DNA from: Caulobacter sp. 602-1
GTDB lineage: Bacteria > Pseudomonadota > Alphaproteobacteria > Caulobacterales > Caulobacteraceae
DNA: 64,000 nt
Direction of reading: 5' to 3'
Assembly: GCF_003931565.1 (NCBI RefSeq)
Contig: NZ_RRYI01000001.1
Span: 620,001-684,000 of the forward strand
Under the pieces are notes generated by a model. It made no database searches. It had not been told where the DNA came from and was given only the letters and a program-made list of their open reading frames with translations. A program made the position numbers and the translations under genes. Below are positions 34,847 through 44,177 of the stretch, in pieces; position 1 is the stretch's first letter, and the number at the start of each line of letters is the position of its first letter.

Positions 34847-34861
34847 TGACAACGTTGTCCA
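34847..34861. promoter_or_regulatory. LacI-family-type operator upstream of GH3 gene
   Basis: TGACAACGTTGTCCA contains a perfect 12-bp palindrome GACAACGTTGTC (34848-34859) with central CG, typical of LacI-family sugar repressor sites. It is 44 bases from the GH3 ATG. Confidence 0.6.
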
Positions 34862-34904
34862 AGAGCGCGGCGACGTGGCCGTCGAACGAGAAGAGTTGGG
34901 GAGC

Positions 34905-37364
34905 ATGAACACCAGGACCCTCTGCGTCGCCCTGTTGGCGTCGACCTTTCTGTCCGCCGCCGCCGTTTCCGCCGAGACGCCGCAGGCGACCGCCCACGCC
35001 GCCAAGTGGCCCGCGGCCAAGAGCCAGGGCCTGGTCGATCCCGCCACGGAGGCCTTTGTCGACGGCCTGATGGCCAAGCTGAGCCTGGAGGAGAAGGTCG
35101 GTCAGCTGATCCAGGCCGACATTGGCCAGATCAAGCCCGAGGATCTGAAGACCTATCCCCTGGGCTCGATCCTGGGGGGCGGCAGCTCACCGCCGATCGG
35201 CGCGCCCGACCGCTCGCCGCAGAAGCCGTGGGTCGACACCGCCAGGGCCTTTCGCGAGGGCGCGGCCCAGCGCCCGGGCGGGACGCACATCCCGCTGATG
35301 TTCGGCATCGACGCCGTGCACGGCAACAACAACGTCGTCGGCGCGACCCTCTTCCCGCACAATATCGGCCTGGGCGCGGCGCGCGATCCCGAGCTGATCC
35401 GGCGGATCGGCAAGGCGACCGCGTCCGAGACCTCGGCCGCCGGCTTCGACTGGGCGTTCGGCCCGACCCTGGCTGTCCCGCGTGACGACCGCTGGGGGCG
35501 GACCTACGAGGGCTATTCGGAAGACCCGACCATCGTCCGCGACTATGCCGCCCAGATGATCTTGGGCATCCAGGGCGCCGTCTCGCAAGGCGGGGTGATC
35601 CAGCAGGGCCATGTCGCCGCTAGCGCCAAGCACTTCCTGGGCGACGGCGGCACGGAGAACGGTCACGATCAGGGGGATGCTAAGGTCTCGGAAGACGACC
35701 TGATCCGCCTGCACGCCCAGGGCTATGTCCCCGCGATCAACGCCGGCGCCCTGACGGTGATGGCCTCGTTCTCCAGCTGGAACGGGACCAAGATGCACGG
35801 GAACAAGAGCCTGCTGACCGACGTGCTGAAGGGGCGGATGGGCTTTGACGGCTTCGTGGTCGGCGACTGGAACGGCCACGGCCAGGTTCCGGGCTGCAAG
35901 CCCACCGACTGCCCGGCCTCGATCAATGCGGGCCTCGACATGTTCATGGCGCCGGACAGTTGGAAGGCGCTCTATGTGAACACCCTGGCCGAGGTGAAGT
36001 CGGGTGTCATCCCGATGGCCCGCCTGGACGACGCCGTCCGTCGCATCCTGCGGGTGAAGGCCAAGCTGGGCCTCTTCCAGGCCGCCCGCCCGTTCGAGGG
36101 CCGCGAGGGCGTGATCGGCTCGGCCGAGCATCGCGCCATCGCCCGCGAGGCGGCGCGCAAGTCGCTGGTGCTGCTGAAGAACGACGGCGTCCTGCCGGTG
36201 AAGAGCTCGGCCAACGTGCTGGTCGCTGGCTCGGGCGCGGACGACATCGGCAAGCAGTCGGGCGGCTGGACCCTGTCGTGGCAGGGCACGGGCAACACCA
36301 ATGCCGACTTTCCAAACGCGGAGTCGATCTGGTCGGGCCTGAAGACCGCGGTCGAGGCCGGCGGCGGCCACGCGACCCTGGCTGTCGACGGCGCCTTCGA
36401 TAAGAAGCCCGACGTGGCCATCGTCGTCTTCGGTGAAAATCCGTATGCGGAAGGTGTCGGCGACCTGAAGACCACGCTGGAATACCAGCCGGGGGCCAAG
36501 ACCGACCTGGCCCTGCTCAAGCGCCTGAAGGCCAGGGGCGTGCCGGTGGTGGCGGTGTTCCTCAGCGGCCGCCCGCTATGGGTCAATCCCGAGATCAACG
36601 CCTCGGACGCCTTCGTCGCCGTCTGGCTGCCCGGTTCTGAAGGCGGCGGGATCGCCGACGTGCTGATCGGCGATAAGGCCGGCAAGCCGCGCGCCGACTT
36701 CCACGGCAAGCTGTCGTTCAGCTGGCCCAGAACGGCCGCCCAGTTCAGCCTGAACAAGGGCGACAAGGGCTATGATCCGCTGTTCGCCTACGGTTACGGC
36801 CTGACCTACGCCAAGCCCGGCAAGGTCGGAAAGCTGGCGGAGGTCTCGGGCGTCAAGGCTGTCGCCGACAACGTCGCGACCTACTTCGTCGGCGGCAAGA
36901 CCCCCGCGCCGTTCGAGTTCAAGGCCTCGCCCTCGTCGTCGGTGCAGATCGTTCCGGTCGACGCCGGCAATATCCAGGAGGGCGGTCGCCAGGTCACCTT
37001 CGCCGGCGACAAGCTGGGCCGCGTCACCATCGTCGGTGAAAAGCCGCTGGACCTGTCGTTCCAGACCAATGCCGACATGGCGCTGAGCTTCGAGTACCGC
37101 ATCGACGCGCCGGCGACCAAGCCGGTGATCCTGGCCATGGGCCCGGGCAAGCTTGACGTCACCCCGCCGACGGGGTCGCCGACCGGTCAGTGGGCCAGCG
37201 TCAAGATCCCGCTCAAGTGCTTCCAGGCCGCCGGAGCCGACGTCAGTAAGATCGCCGCCCCGTTCGACCTGGGCACGGCCGGGACCTTCCAGGTCTCGAT
37301 CGCCAATGTGAAGCTGACGGCGGACCCGGCCGGGGCGGTGTGCCCGGCAAGGGCGGCGCAGTAG
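34905..37364 (+). CDS. Exported GH3 beta-glucosidase (ExoP-like)
   Basis: 819 residues from ATG 34905 with GGGGAG upstream; an in-frame opening at 34875 lacks a ribosome site. Signal peptide (LCVALLASTFLSAAAVSAE). GH3 N-domain with SAKHFLGDGGT and nucleophile Asp in GFVVGDWNGHG; C-domain about 430-650; extra C-terminal beta-sandwich (about 680-819) as in ExoP-type exo-1,4/1,3-beta-glucosidases. It acts in the periplasm or outside on cello- or beta-glucan oligosaccharides. Confidence 0.93.
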   Translation: MNTRTLCVALLASTFLSAAAVSAETPQATAHAAKWPAAKSQGLVDPATEAFVDGLMAKLSLEEKVGQLIQADIGQIKPEDLKTYPLGSILGGGSSPPIGAPDRSPQKPWVDTARAFREGAAQRPGGTHIPLMFGIDAVHGNNNVVGATLFPHNIGLGAARDPELIRRIGKATASETSAAGFDWAFGPTLAVPRDDRWGRTYEGYSEDPTIVRDYAAQMILGIQGAVSQGGVIQQGHVAASAKHFLGDGGTENGHDQGDAKVSEDDLIRLHAQGYVPAINAGALTVMASFSSWNGTKMHGNKSLLTDVLKGRMGFDGFVVGDWNGHGQVPGCKPTDCPASINAGLDMFMAPDSWKALYVNTLAEVKSGVIPMARLDDAVRRILRVKAKLGLFQAARPFEGREGVIGSAEHRAIAREAARKSLVLLKNDGVLPVKSSANVLVAGSGADDIGKQSGGWTLSWQGTGNTNADFPNAESIWSGLKTAVEAGGGHATLAVDGAFDKKPDVAIVVFGENPYAEGVGDLKTTLEYQPGAKTDLALLKRLKARGVPVVAVFLSGRPLWVNPEINASDAFVAVWLPGSEGGGIADVLIGDKAGKPRADFHGKLSFSWPRTAAQFSLNKGDKGYDPLFAYGYGLTYAKPGKVGKLAEVSGVKAVADNVATYFVGGKTPAPFEFKASPSSSVQIVPVDAGNIQEGGRQVTFAGDKLGRVTIVGEKPLDLSFQTNADMALSFEYRIDAPATKPVILAMGPGKLDVTPPTGSPTGQWASVKIPLKCFQAAGADVSKIAAPFDLGTAGTFQVSIANVKLTADPAGAVCPARAAQ

Positions 37365-37372
37365 GCCACAAT

Positions 37373-37407
37373 GCTTCTGCTCCCCCGCGACGCGGGGGAG
37401 CAGAAGC
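37373..37407 (+). terminator. Hairpin after GH3 gene
   Basis: GCTTCTGCTCCCCC (37373-37386) pairs with GGGGGAGCAGAAGC (37394-37407) around GCGACGC. It shares its GCTCCCCC core with 21996-22020. No U run. Confidence 0.6.
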
Positions 37408-37494
37408 TTCAGCACGAAAGCGTGGTTACCCGCTCGTTAACCAGCAACCCCTTGTTCCGCCGAGCCATTTGAACCCCCGAAAGGAGTTCGCCCG

Positions 37495-37650
37495 GTGGAG
37501 TATGAAGAGCGTCAGGCGTGGATCGCCCTCTGGGAGGCCGTGTTCGGCGAGCCGCCGCCCGTGCAGCCCGATCGGGAACCGACGTCGCGCATCCTGGTCG
37601 AACATCTGTCGCCGACGCTTCCCTACGAGATCAAGTCCCGAACTGGGTGA
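37495..37650 (+). CDS. Hypothetical 51-residue protein
   Basis: GTG 37495 follows AAGGAG by eight bases; ends TGA 37650. Begins MEYEERQAWIALWEAVFGEP and is acidic and soluble. The 3' end overlaps the convergent carboxylesterase by 20 bases. Not in any family I can name, though it looks like a conserved small Caulobacter protein. Strong ribosome site and coding-like composition. Confidence 0.65.
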   Translation: MEYEERQAWIALWEAVFGEPPPVQPDREPTSRILVEHLSPTLPYEIKSRTG

Positions 37651-39244
37651 ACGGCACGCGGTTGAAGAACGCGCGCTCGGCCCCGCGCGGATCGTCCTCC
37701 AGCCGCGAGGTGGTGTCGAACACCATCGTCTGGCGGCGGGGCAGGGTGTAGGGCTCCCACCTCGGCAGAGCGCCGCCGTTCGGGTCGCCCGTGCTGGCGA
37801 AGCGCACGAAGGCGTCGCTCATCGTGTTCGACATGGCGACCGAGTCCGGCCCCGTCCCGACGATCGAGCCCTTGGCGTCCAGCGTGCCGAACACCAGGCC
37901 GATGTCGATGGTGTGCGGCGCGCCGAAGATCCCGCCGTCCCTGGGCGACTTCCAGTTGACCTGGTAGGCGAAGGCGGGCGCGCCGGCCTTGGCGCGTTCC
38001 TCGTCCTGGATGATCGCGGCCTTCCACGAGCGGCCGGCCGTCGAGGCGGCGAAATAGACGTCCGACGGCGAATAGGTCGGATAGGTCTTGCGGTAGAAGG
38101 CCACCACCGTCTCGGGATCGATGTCGATCCGCGCGTTGAACTGGCCCGGCAGGCGGGCGATCACCTCGTCCCAGGTCTTGGGGAAGGCCCCGGCGTCCCA
38201 GCCGATGAAGCCCTTGGTCTCGTCGTGGGTGTTGCCGCACATCATCGGTACGCCAAGGCCCACCGGCGAGGCGTCGGGGAAGAACGGATGGCGGTCCAGG
38301 GTCCGCTCGTCCAGCACCGGACCCATATAGGCCCCGCCCGAGCCGGCGATCGGATCGACGGCCCGCAGGCCCTCGACCATCTTGTCGGCCGGCAGGGCGC
38401 GCAAGGACGCCAGGTCCTGGGCGCCGACCTTTTCCATGAACGCCTTGGCGCGCTTCGTCGCATTGAACGGGCCGCCGGCGGTGACCTGCTGGCCGCTCAT
38501 GGTTGCGGCGCGATGGAACAGGCCCTTGGCGTTGGGCTGGGCCAGCAGGGTGGCGATCTTGGCCCCGCCGCCGGACTGGCCGAACAGCATCACCCGGCCG
38601 GGATCCCCGCCGAACGCGGCGATATTGTCGCGCACCCATCGCAGGGCCAGCACGAGATCCAGCTGACCGGCATTGCCGCTGTCGGCCACCGATGGGTCGT
38701 TGAACAGACGGGCGAGATAGAGATAGCCAAAGGCGTTCAGGCGGTGGTTGACCGTCACCACCACGACGTCGCCGCGCCTGGCCAGCTTCGTCCCGACGTA
38801 CCAGGGATGGCTGCCCGAGCCGGTGTTGTAGGCCCCCCCGTGAATGTAGACCATCACCGGACGCTTGCCGCCATCCGCGAGGCCGGTCTTGCCGGCCGTG
38901 GCAGGGGTCCAGACGTTGAGGAACAGGCAGTCCTCGGACTGGGTCTCTTCCTCGCCCTTGCCCTGCGGACAGGACGCGCCATAGGTCAGGGCGTCCTTCA
39001 CCTCCGTCCAGGGCTCGGGCTTGATCGGCGGCGTGAAGCGCCGCGCGCCGCCGGTGTCCTGGCCGTAGCGCAGGCCCTTGAAGACGCTGACCCCGTCCTC
39101 GACATAGCCGCGCACCTTGCCGGCGGTGGTGGCCACGACGGGAGAGCGCTTCTCGGCCGCATAACCGGCGCGGGGCAGGGCGGCATAGGCGGCCAGGGCG
39201 GCGGCCCCGGTGATCAGGGTGCGGCGGGTCTGAGTGGCTTCCAC
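37631..39244 (-). CDS. Exported type B carboxylesterase
   Basis: 537 residues from GTG 39244, chosen because GGAGGA lies six bases upstream and it begins the signal MEATQTRRTLITGAAALAAY; the frame is open to 39325 but would cross the operator. Motifs: nucleophile FGQSGGGAKI, SEDCLFLNVWTP, catalytic His in GAPHTIDIGLVFG. Twin-Arg-like signal. It removes acyl or aryl groups, perhaps feruloyl/acetyl decorations of plant polysaccharides given neighbouring GH genes. Confidence 0.88.
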   Translation of the reverse strand: MEATQTRRTLITGAAALAAYAALPRAGYAAEKRSPVVATTAGKVRGYVEDGVSVFKGLRYGQDTGGARRFTPPIKPEPWTEVKDALTYGASCPQGKGEEETQSEDCLFLNVWTPATAGKTGLADGGKRPVMVYIHGGAYNTGSGSHPWYVGTKLARRGDVVVVTVNHRLNAFGYLYLARLFNDPSVADSGNAGQLDLVLALRWVRDNIAAFGGDPGRVMLFGQSGGGAKIATLLAQPNAKGLFHRAATMSGQQVTAGGPFNATKRAKAFMEKVGAQDLASLRALPADKMVEGLRAVDPIAGSGGAYMGPVLDERTLDRHPFFPDASPVGLGVPMMCGNTHDETKGFIGWDAGAFPKTWDEVIARLPGQFNARIDIDPETVVAFYRKTYPTYSPSDVYFAASTAGRSWKAAIIQDEERAKAGAPAFAYQVNWKSPRDGGIFGAPHTIDIGLVFGTLDAKGSIVGTGPDSVAMSNTMSDAFVRFASTGDPNGGALPRWEPYTLPRRQTMVFDTTSRLEDDPRGAERAFFNRVPFTQFGT

Positions 39245-39295
39245 GGCGGTTCCTCCGGCGCGTTCTGAGGCGCTTTGCGGTAGCGGTAGCATGAA

Positions 39296-39309
39296 TGACA
39301 CCGGTGACA
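39296..39309. promoter_or_regulatory. ACCGGT-type LacI-family operator, carboxylesterase
   Basis: TGACACCGGTGACA is palindromic except for one pair. It is about 52 bases upstream of the esterase start and matches a second site upstream of the sugar transporter (60293-60306), consensus TGWYACCGGTRWCA. Confidence 0.6.
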
Positions 39310-39412
39310 ATCCACTTTCGTCCACTCGAATCCCGCACCTTTCGTCGTTTTAACGTGGCGTAGCGGCGTTCGGCGACTAGGAGGCTTGGCAGAGCTTTCC
39401 GGGGAGCCCTTC

Positions 39413-40831
39413 ATGATTTCGCGCCTCAGCGCCGCCGTCGCCGCCGTCGCCCTGATGGGCCTCGCCGCGCCCGCCCTGGCCTACGATCCCGCGCCGTGGA
39501 TCGAGGACGCCCGTCAGATCCGCGCGGCGCTGGGCGGCCGCTACGCCAATCTCGACTGGCTGACGATCGACCGGGGCCTGAACCTCGACACCAGCTTCAA
39601 GGCCGTCGAGGCGGGGCTGGTCAAGACCTCGTCCGACGCCGAGGCGCGCGCGCTGCTGGACCGCGCCCTGTCATCGCTGGCCGACGGCCACGTGCAGGTC
39701 GACTGGAGCCCGGTCGCCCCGGCGCCCAAGGTCTCCGGGCCGCCCGCTCCGCCCTGCGCCGACCAGCGCCCCTTCCGGCCGCGCCCGCCGGTCGCCTCGG
39801 GCCTGCCGGGCTGGACGCCGCTGGACACGGGCGAGGGCGCGCGCGAGTTCCCGGGCGGTCTGGTCACCGTCGACGACCACAAGATCGGCGTCGTGCAGAT
39901 CAACATCTTCATGGCCGATCCCGCCGTGTGCGAGGCCGCCGCGGCCAAGTTGAAGGCGCCGCTGGACAAGCCCTGCGACGGCGACTGCTCGAACAAGCTG
40001 GACACCGCCGTCTACCAGGAACTGACCGATCGTTTCGCCGCGCGTCTGGCGACTGTGAAGGCCGCGGGCGCGCAGGTGCTGATGATCGATCTCGCCGGCA
40101 ATGGCGGCGGCCGCGAATGGGCCGAAATCGCCGCCCGCATGGTCACGTCCATACGCCTGAAGAGCGCGCCGGTGCGCCTGGTGCGCTCGCCCCAGGCCGC
40201 CGACCAGCTCGACGCCCGGGCCCTGGATATCGAGAACAATGTCGGCGGTGAGCGGGGGGCCGCCAAGGCCGCCCTGCTGGCCGAGGCCAAGGAACTGCGC
40301 CACCGCGCCGCCGAGGCTCGCGCGCCCTGCGTCGAGGGCCAGGCCTGCCCGTTGCTGATCGACGCCGGCTACAGCAGTGGCCCGCGCGCTTCCGCCGATC
40401 CGCTGGCCCTGGCCGACAAGCCTTGGGGCCAGTCGGTGTTCGAGCCGGTGAAATGGTCGTGGCGCGAAGGGGTCTGGTCCGGCCCGCTGATCGTGCTGGT
40501 CGACGGCAAGTCGGCCAGCGCCTCCGAGGAATTCGCCGCGATGATCCAGGACAACAGGGCCGGGATCATCCTGGGCTCGCCGACCCTGGGCGCCGGCTGC
40601 GGCCACGCCACCGAGGCCGGGCCCGTGGTGCTGAAGAACAGCGGCGGCCGCCTGTCGCTGCCGGACTGCCTGCGCCTGCGGGCCGATGGCTCCAACGAGA
40701 TCGGTGGGATCGAACCCGACGTCTTGGTCGGCTTCCGCAACACCGACGGACCCGCCCTGAAGGTCCGCCGCCTCGCCCCCCGCCTGCCGGAGGCGGTGCG
40801 GCAGGCCGTCGCGCTGGCGGCCGTTCGCTAG
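39413..40831 (+). CDS. Exported S41-family peptidase
   Basis: 472 residues from ATG 39413 (GGGGAG upstream), signal peptide ending APALAYD. The S41/tail-specific-protease core has nucleophile Ser in VDGKSASASEEFAAMIQDN and the GIILGSPTLGAGCG segment. No PDZ domain is evident. Six or more cysteines in the body suggest disulfides. Tail to tail with GH5: stops overlap by four bases. Confidence 0.82.
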   Translation: MISRLSAAVAAVALMGLAAPALAYDPAPWIEDARQIRAALGGRYANLDWLTIDRGLNLDTSFKAVEAGLVKTSSDAEARALLDRALSSLADGHVQVDWSPVAPAPKVSGPPAPPCADQRPFRPRPPVASGLPGWTPLDTGEGAREFPGGLVTVDDHKIGVVQINIFMADPAVCEAAAAKLKAPLDKPCDGDCSNKLDTAVYQELTDRFAARLATVKAAGAQVLMIDLAGNGGGREWAEIAARMVTSIRLKSAPVRLVRSPQAADQLDARALDIENNVGGERGAAKAALLAEAKELRHRAAEARAPCVEGQACPLLIDAGYSSGPRASADPLALADKPWGQSVFEPVKWSWREGVWSGPLIVLVDGKSASASEEFAAMIQDNRAGIILGSPTLGAGCGHATEAGPVVLKNSGGRLSLPDCLRLRADGSNEIGGIEPDVLVGFRNTDGPALKVRRLAPRLPEAVRQAVALAAVR

Positions 40832-42147
40832 AGTCCCCGCACCGCCGCCGCATGCTCGGCGATCACCGCCAGGGTCGCGGCGTCGGTGTCGAAGACGCCG
40901 TAGAGGCCCTGTTCCTCCTGGGGCGGGTCGCCGACGAAGCTCTTGTCGCCCTGGGCGAACCAGGCGTCGGAATGCTGGGCGCGGCCTTCGCCGTTCCAGG
41001 CCCAGAAGTTGGTCCCGGCCGTCGGGCCGCCGGCCTTCATGTCGTCCAGCGCCAAGCCGTAGATCGTCCGGTAGAAGCGGTCCCTGTCGGCGGTCGCCGA
41101 GCCGGGAGTGAAGGCGCGGGCGTCGCGGATCAGGCCGAATTCCTCGACGACCAGCGGCTTGTTCAGCGACCTGGCCAGGGCGATATGGCGGGTCACGTAC
41201 TCGCGGCAGCGGGCCTCGCCCTCCGCATAGGTGGCCGGCTGGTTCTTGGGGTCTATCCAGCTCCAGTTGTTGGGCCAGACGTGCAGGGTCACGTAGTCGA
41301 TCGTCGCCGGCCGGTGGGCCTCCAGCGCGCAGGCCTCGCTGCGCAGGCAGCCCATGCTGCCCTCGCTGCCGGTGCAGACCAGATGCTTGGGATCCAGCGA
41401 CTTGATCAAGGCCGAGGTCTCGCGGATCCAGGCGTAGTAGGGCGGTAGAAGTCTGTCGGCGTTGGCTTCCGTCCCGCCCGGGCGGGGTTCGTTGGCCAAC
41501 TGCCAGGCCATGATCGTGGGGTCGTCGCGATAGGCCTTGCCGGTGACGCTGTTGGTCCGCTGGACCAGGCTGGTCAGGTAGCGGCGGAACAGGGCGTTGG
41601 CCCTGGCGTCGGCATAGAACCGGGCCGAATAGTCTGGATACTCCGGCCACGGATGTTTCGGATCGCCGGCCTCGAACCAGGGGCCATCGCCGACCCAGTT
41701 CAGATAGGCGGGCATGCCGCCCGACCAGTCCCAGAAGTTGTTGACGTAGATCACCGCCTTCATGTCGCGGCGGGCCATTTCGGCCAGCAGCCAGTCGAGG
41801 CCCTTCAGCAAGTCGGCGCTGTAGACGCCGGGCTCTTCCTGTATCGTCGGCGACACGGCGGCCTTGGCCGGCGAGCGTTCACCAGCGCCCAGGACCCGCA
41901 GGTTGGCGACCCCCAGGGTCTTCAGCCGATCGAGCTCGCGCCCCAGCCGCGCGCGGTCGCCGGTGGGGCCGGGCGAGCCCAGCCAGGCCCCGTACCAGAG
42001 GTTCGCGCCGACGAAGCGGTAAGGCTTGCCGTCCAGCGCGAGGCGGCCGTCCTTGACGGCGACGAAGCCCTTGGCCGGCGCGGCGGCCGCGCCCAGCGCC
42101 GGCAGAGCGACGAGGCCGGCCAGCAACTGGCGGCGCGAGGCGGTCAT
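40828..42147 (-). CDS. Exported GH5 endo-beta-mannanase-like glycoside hydrolase
   Basis: 439 residues, signal ASRRQLLAGLVALPALGAAA (twin-Arg-like). Clan A barrel with acid/base Glu in MAWQLANEPRPGG and nucleophile Glu in LVVEEFGLIRD. KPYRFVGANLWYGAWLG and the TLHVWPNNWSW stretch fit subfamily 7 beta-mannanases. It would cut mannan outside the inner membrane. Start overlaps the upstream hydrolase stop by four bases, so the two are coupled. Confidence 0.9.
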   Translation of the reverse strand: MTASRRQLLAGLVALPALGAAAAPAKGFVAVKDGRLALDGKPYRFVGANLWYGAWLGSPGPTGDRARLGRELDRLKTLGVANLRVLGAGERSPAKAAVSPTIQEEPGVYSADLLKGLDWLLAEMARRDMKAVIYVNNFWDWSGGMPAYLNWVGDGPWFEAGDPKHPWPEYPDYSARFYADARANALFRRYLTSLVQRTNSVTGKAYRDDPTIMAWQLANEPRPGGTEANADRLLPPYYAWIRETSALIKSLDPKHLVCTGSEGSMGCLRSEACALEAHRPATIDYVTLHVWPNNWSWIDPKNQPATYAEGEARCREYVTRHIALARSLNKPLVVEEFGLIRDARAFTPGSATADRDRFYRTIYGLALDDMKAGGPTAGTNFWAWNGEGRAQHSDAWFAQGDKSFVGDPPQEEQGLYGVFDTDAATLAVIAEHAAAVRGL

Positions 42148-43508
42148 TTCCTCGCCGCGTGGGCGACGGTCCAGTCGATGATCGTGGCCAGGGCGACCGG
42201 GGCGATGGTCTCCTCGATCTGACCGTACTCGACGACGAGGCCGGTATCGGCGGTCTGGAACAGGTGGTTCAGCCCCGGCAGTTCCTTGACCGTGACGTCG
42301 GCGTCGCCGGCCAGGGCCGCGCGGATCGCGGCCAGATTGGTCTTGGCGTCGACCTGAAGGTCCTTCGAGCCGCCGATGGCCAGGACGGGGACCTTGACCT
42401 TCGCCAGGGCGTCGGCGGGGCGGGCGTTCAGCATATAGTGTCCCGCCGCGCTGGAGAGGGCCAGCACCTGGGCGCGCTGGGGCGACGTCGCGGGAAGGCC
42501 TTGACGATCCAGGACGGCGTTCAGCCGCGCCCGGCCGTCATCGACGTCCTGGGCGTCGCGGGCGGCCTGGAACCATTCGGCCCGGTTCTTCATCATGATC
42601 TCGACCTGATCGGCAGGCAGGCCATTGGCTATGAAAAGCGCCCGGTTCTGCGCCAGCAGCAGCGCGGTTCCGTCGACGCCCGGCGCGGCCATCAGCACCA
42701 GGAAGGCGATACGGGGATCCTCCGCGGCGACCAGCGGCGCGATCTGGCCGCCCTCGCTGTGGCCGATCAGGCCGATGCGGGCCGGGTCGATGTCCCCGCG
42801 CGCCCGCAGGAAGGCGACGCCCGCGGCCACGTCGGTGGCGAAGGCGGGGATGCCGGCCGTTGCAGGATCGCCCTTGTCCGAACCGCCCGCCCCGCGATCG
42901 TCGACCCGCAGCACCGCGACGCCCTTGCGCGTCAGGGCGTCGGCGATGACCAGGAAGGGCTTATGGTCGAAGATCGTCTCGTCGCGGTCCTGTGTGCCCG
43001 AGCCACTGATCAGCACCACGGCCGGGAACGGTCCCGGTCCCTCGGGCAGGGTCAGGGTTGCGGCCAGTTTCAGGCCCGAGGCCGGATTGCGGTACGAGAC
43101 CTCTTCCGCCCGATAAGGGAAGGGCGGCTTGGGCGTTTGCGGACGGTTCACGACCGGCGCGGCGCGGCTGATGGTCAGGGGCAGGACCGCCCCGCCCTGG
43201 GACCATTCGCCCTGAACGGCCTGGCCGTCGGCCGAGACCGTTCCCTCGAAACCCACCGGCGCGGCGCTCAGGGTGAGGGTCATCTTGCCATCGGCCAGGG
43301 TCGCGCTGGCCGCCATGCCCTTGACCATCTGCCGGGGGCTGTCCAGCGTGGCCGAGCCGTCCGGCTTGATGTGGAACACCACCGGCAGCTTGCCGCGCGG
43401 GGTGTCCAGCGTCCCGTACCAGTCACCGACGATCGGCCCGACCTGGGCCGAGGCGATCGCGGGCGCGAACAGGGCGGCGGCGACGACCGCGCGAGGCAGG
43501 AAACGCAT
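42144..43508 (-). CDS. Exported alpha/beta hydrolase (S33-like)
   Basis: 454 residues with Sec signal (VVAAALFAPAIASAQVG), an N-terminal beta domain (about 25-130) and a hydrolase fold with RDETIFDHKPFLVIAD, nucleophile Ser in GLIGHSEGGQIAPLVA, Asp in VLAIGGSKDLQVD and His in LPGLNHLFQ. It is first gene of an operon with GH5 mannanase, so it may remove acetyl groups from mannan, but the substrate is unproven. Confidence 0.88.
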   Translation of the reverse strand: MRFLPRAVVAAALFAPAIASAQVGPIVGDWYGTLDTPRGKLPVVFHIKPDGSATLDSPRQMVKGMAASATLADGKMTLTLSAAPVGFEGTVSADGQAVQGEWSQGGAVLPLTISRAAPVVNRPQTPKPPFPYRAEEVSYRNPASGLKLAATLTLPEGPGPFPAVVLISGSGTQDRDETIFDHKPFLVIADALTRKGVAVLRVDDRGAGGSDKGDPATAGIPAFATDVAAGVAFLRARGDIDPARIGLIGHSEGGQIAPLVAAEDPRIAFLVLMAAPGVDGTALLLAQNRALFIANGLPADQVEIMMKNRAEWFQAARDAQDVDDGRARLNAVLDRQGLPATSPQRAQVLALSSAAGHYMLNARPADALAKVKVPVLAIGGSKDLQVDAKTNLAAIRAALAGDADVTVKELPGLNHLFQTADTGLVVEYGQIEETIAPVALATIIDWTVAHAARK

Positions 43509-43599
43509 GTGGCTCTAGGCTCCCCGAACTTTGCCGGAGAGCTTAGGCGCTACGCGTGACGGTTGTGAAGATGGGCTATTCAAGATTCGGGAGCGCGGG

Positions 43600-43890
43600 C
43601 TACCTGTTCTCCAGGCCGTGCCAGACGCGCGCGATGGCGACGCCTTCCGGGGCGACATCGTAGCGGATCACGTAGTTGGCGCCTCCGAACCGCACGATCA
43701 GCTCCCTGACGCCGTCACCGACGATCCGCCCTCGTTCAGAGAAGTCGACCAGGCCTTCCAGGTGGGCATCCAGCACCGCGATCAGGCGTAGCGCCGCGTT
43801 GGGGTTCTTCTCGAATAGCCAGTCGTGAAGTCGTTCGATGCCGAGCCTTGCCGCCGCGGAAACATAGACCGAGCGGCGCAGGCGGCTAAC
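43600..43890 (-). CDS. ParE/RelE-family toxin frame without canonical start
   Basis: The frame encodes 96 residues (SRLRRSVYVSAAARLGIERL at the N-terminus, IARVWHGLENR at the end), clearly ParE/RelE. But no ATG, GTG or TTG lies between the upstream in-frame stop and the conserved start region: the first family-like codon is GTT at 43890, next to the antitoxin TAG. CTG four codons in is the nearest alternative. Either a rare start is used, or the toxin has been silenced by a point change. Otherwise uninterrupted. Confidence 0.65.
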   Translation of the reverse strand, partial: VSRLRRSVYVSAAARLGIERLHDWLFEKNPNAALRLIAVLDAHLEGLVDFSERGRIVGDGVRELIVRFGGANYVIRYDVAPEGVAIARVWHGLENR

Positions 43891-44140
43891 GGCGGTGGCG
43901 GGCGAGGAGGGCGTCGCGCACGGCGGACCAAGGCGTCAGCTCGCCCGTACGCCTGGCGTGATCGAGAATGGCTCTGTCGATTGCAGGGTCGGGGTCGACC
44001 GGAGGCCGTGCGGCGTGTTCGATCTCCCGATCGATCACCAGCGCGGCGTAGTCTTCGGGAGACATGTCCAACTGGTCCGCCAGAGGCTTCAGCTTGGCGG
44101 CGCGTTCAGCGCTGACGTGGATGTCGAAACCGTCGGCCAT
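43886..44140 (-). CDS. Antitoxin of ParE/RelE-type pair
   Basis: 84 residues from ATG 44140, MADGFDIHVSAERAAKLKPL, a short N-terminal DNA-binding-like segment and acidic helical tail (DHARRTGELTPWSAVRDALL). The toxin frame starts at its stop codon, typical of type II toxin-antitoxin order. Exact family (ParD or RelB-like) not assigned. It lies 37 bases from putA end on the same strand. Confidence 0.75.
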   Translation of the reverse strand: MADGFDIHVSAERAAKLKPLADQLDMSPEDYAALVIDREIEHAARPPVDPDPAIDRAILDHARRTGELTPWSAVRDALLARHRR

Positions 44141-44177
44141 GGACGAAGGGTCTCGCCCATGGCCTTCGAGGTCAAGA

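Noticed and set aside
41653..42222. Long open frame opposite the GH5 gene
   Set aside because: Gly/Arg/Gln/His-rich product typical of antisense shadow in GC-rich DNA; GH5 motifs decide the strand.
43886..43892. Programmed +1 frameshift joining antitoxin and toxin
   Set aside because: CGT-TAG-C would require the P-site tRNA to re-pair with GTT, which is poor; coupled initiation is simpler.
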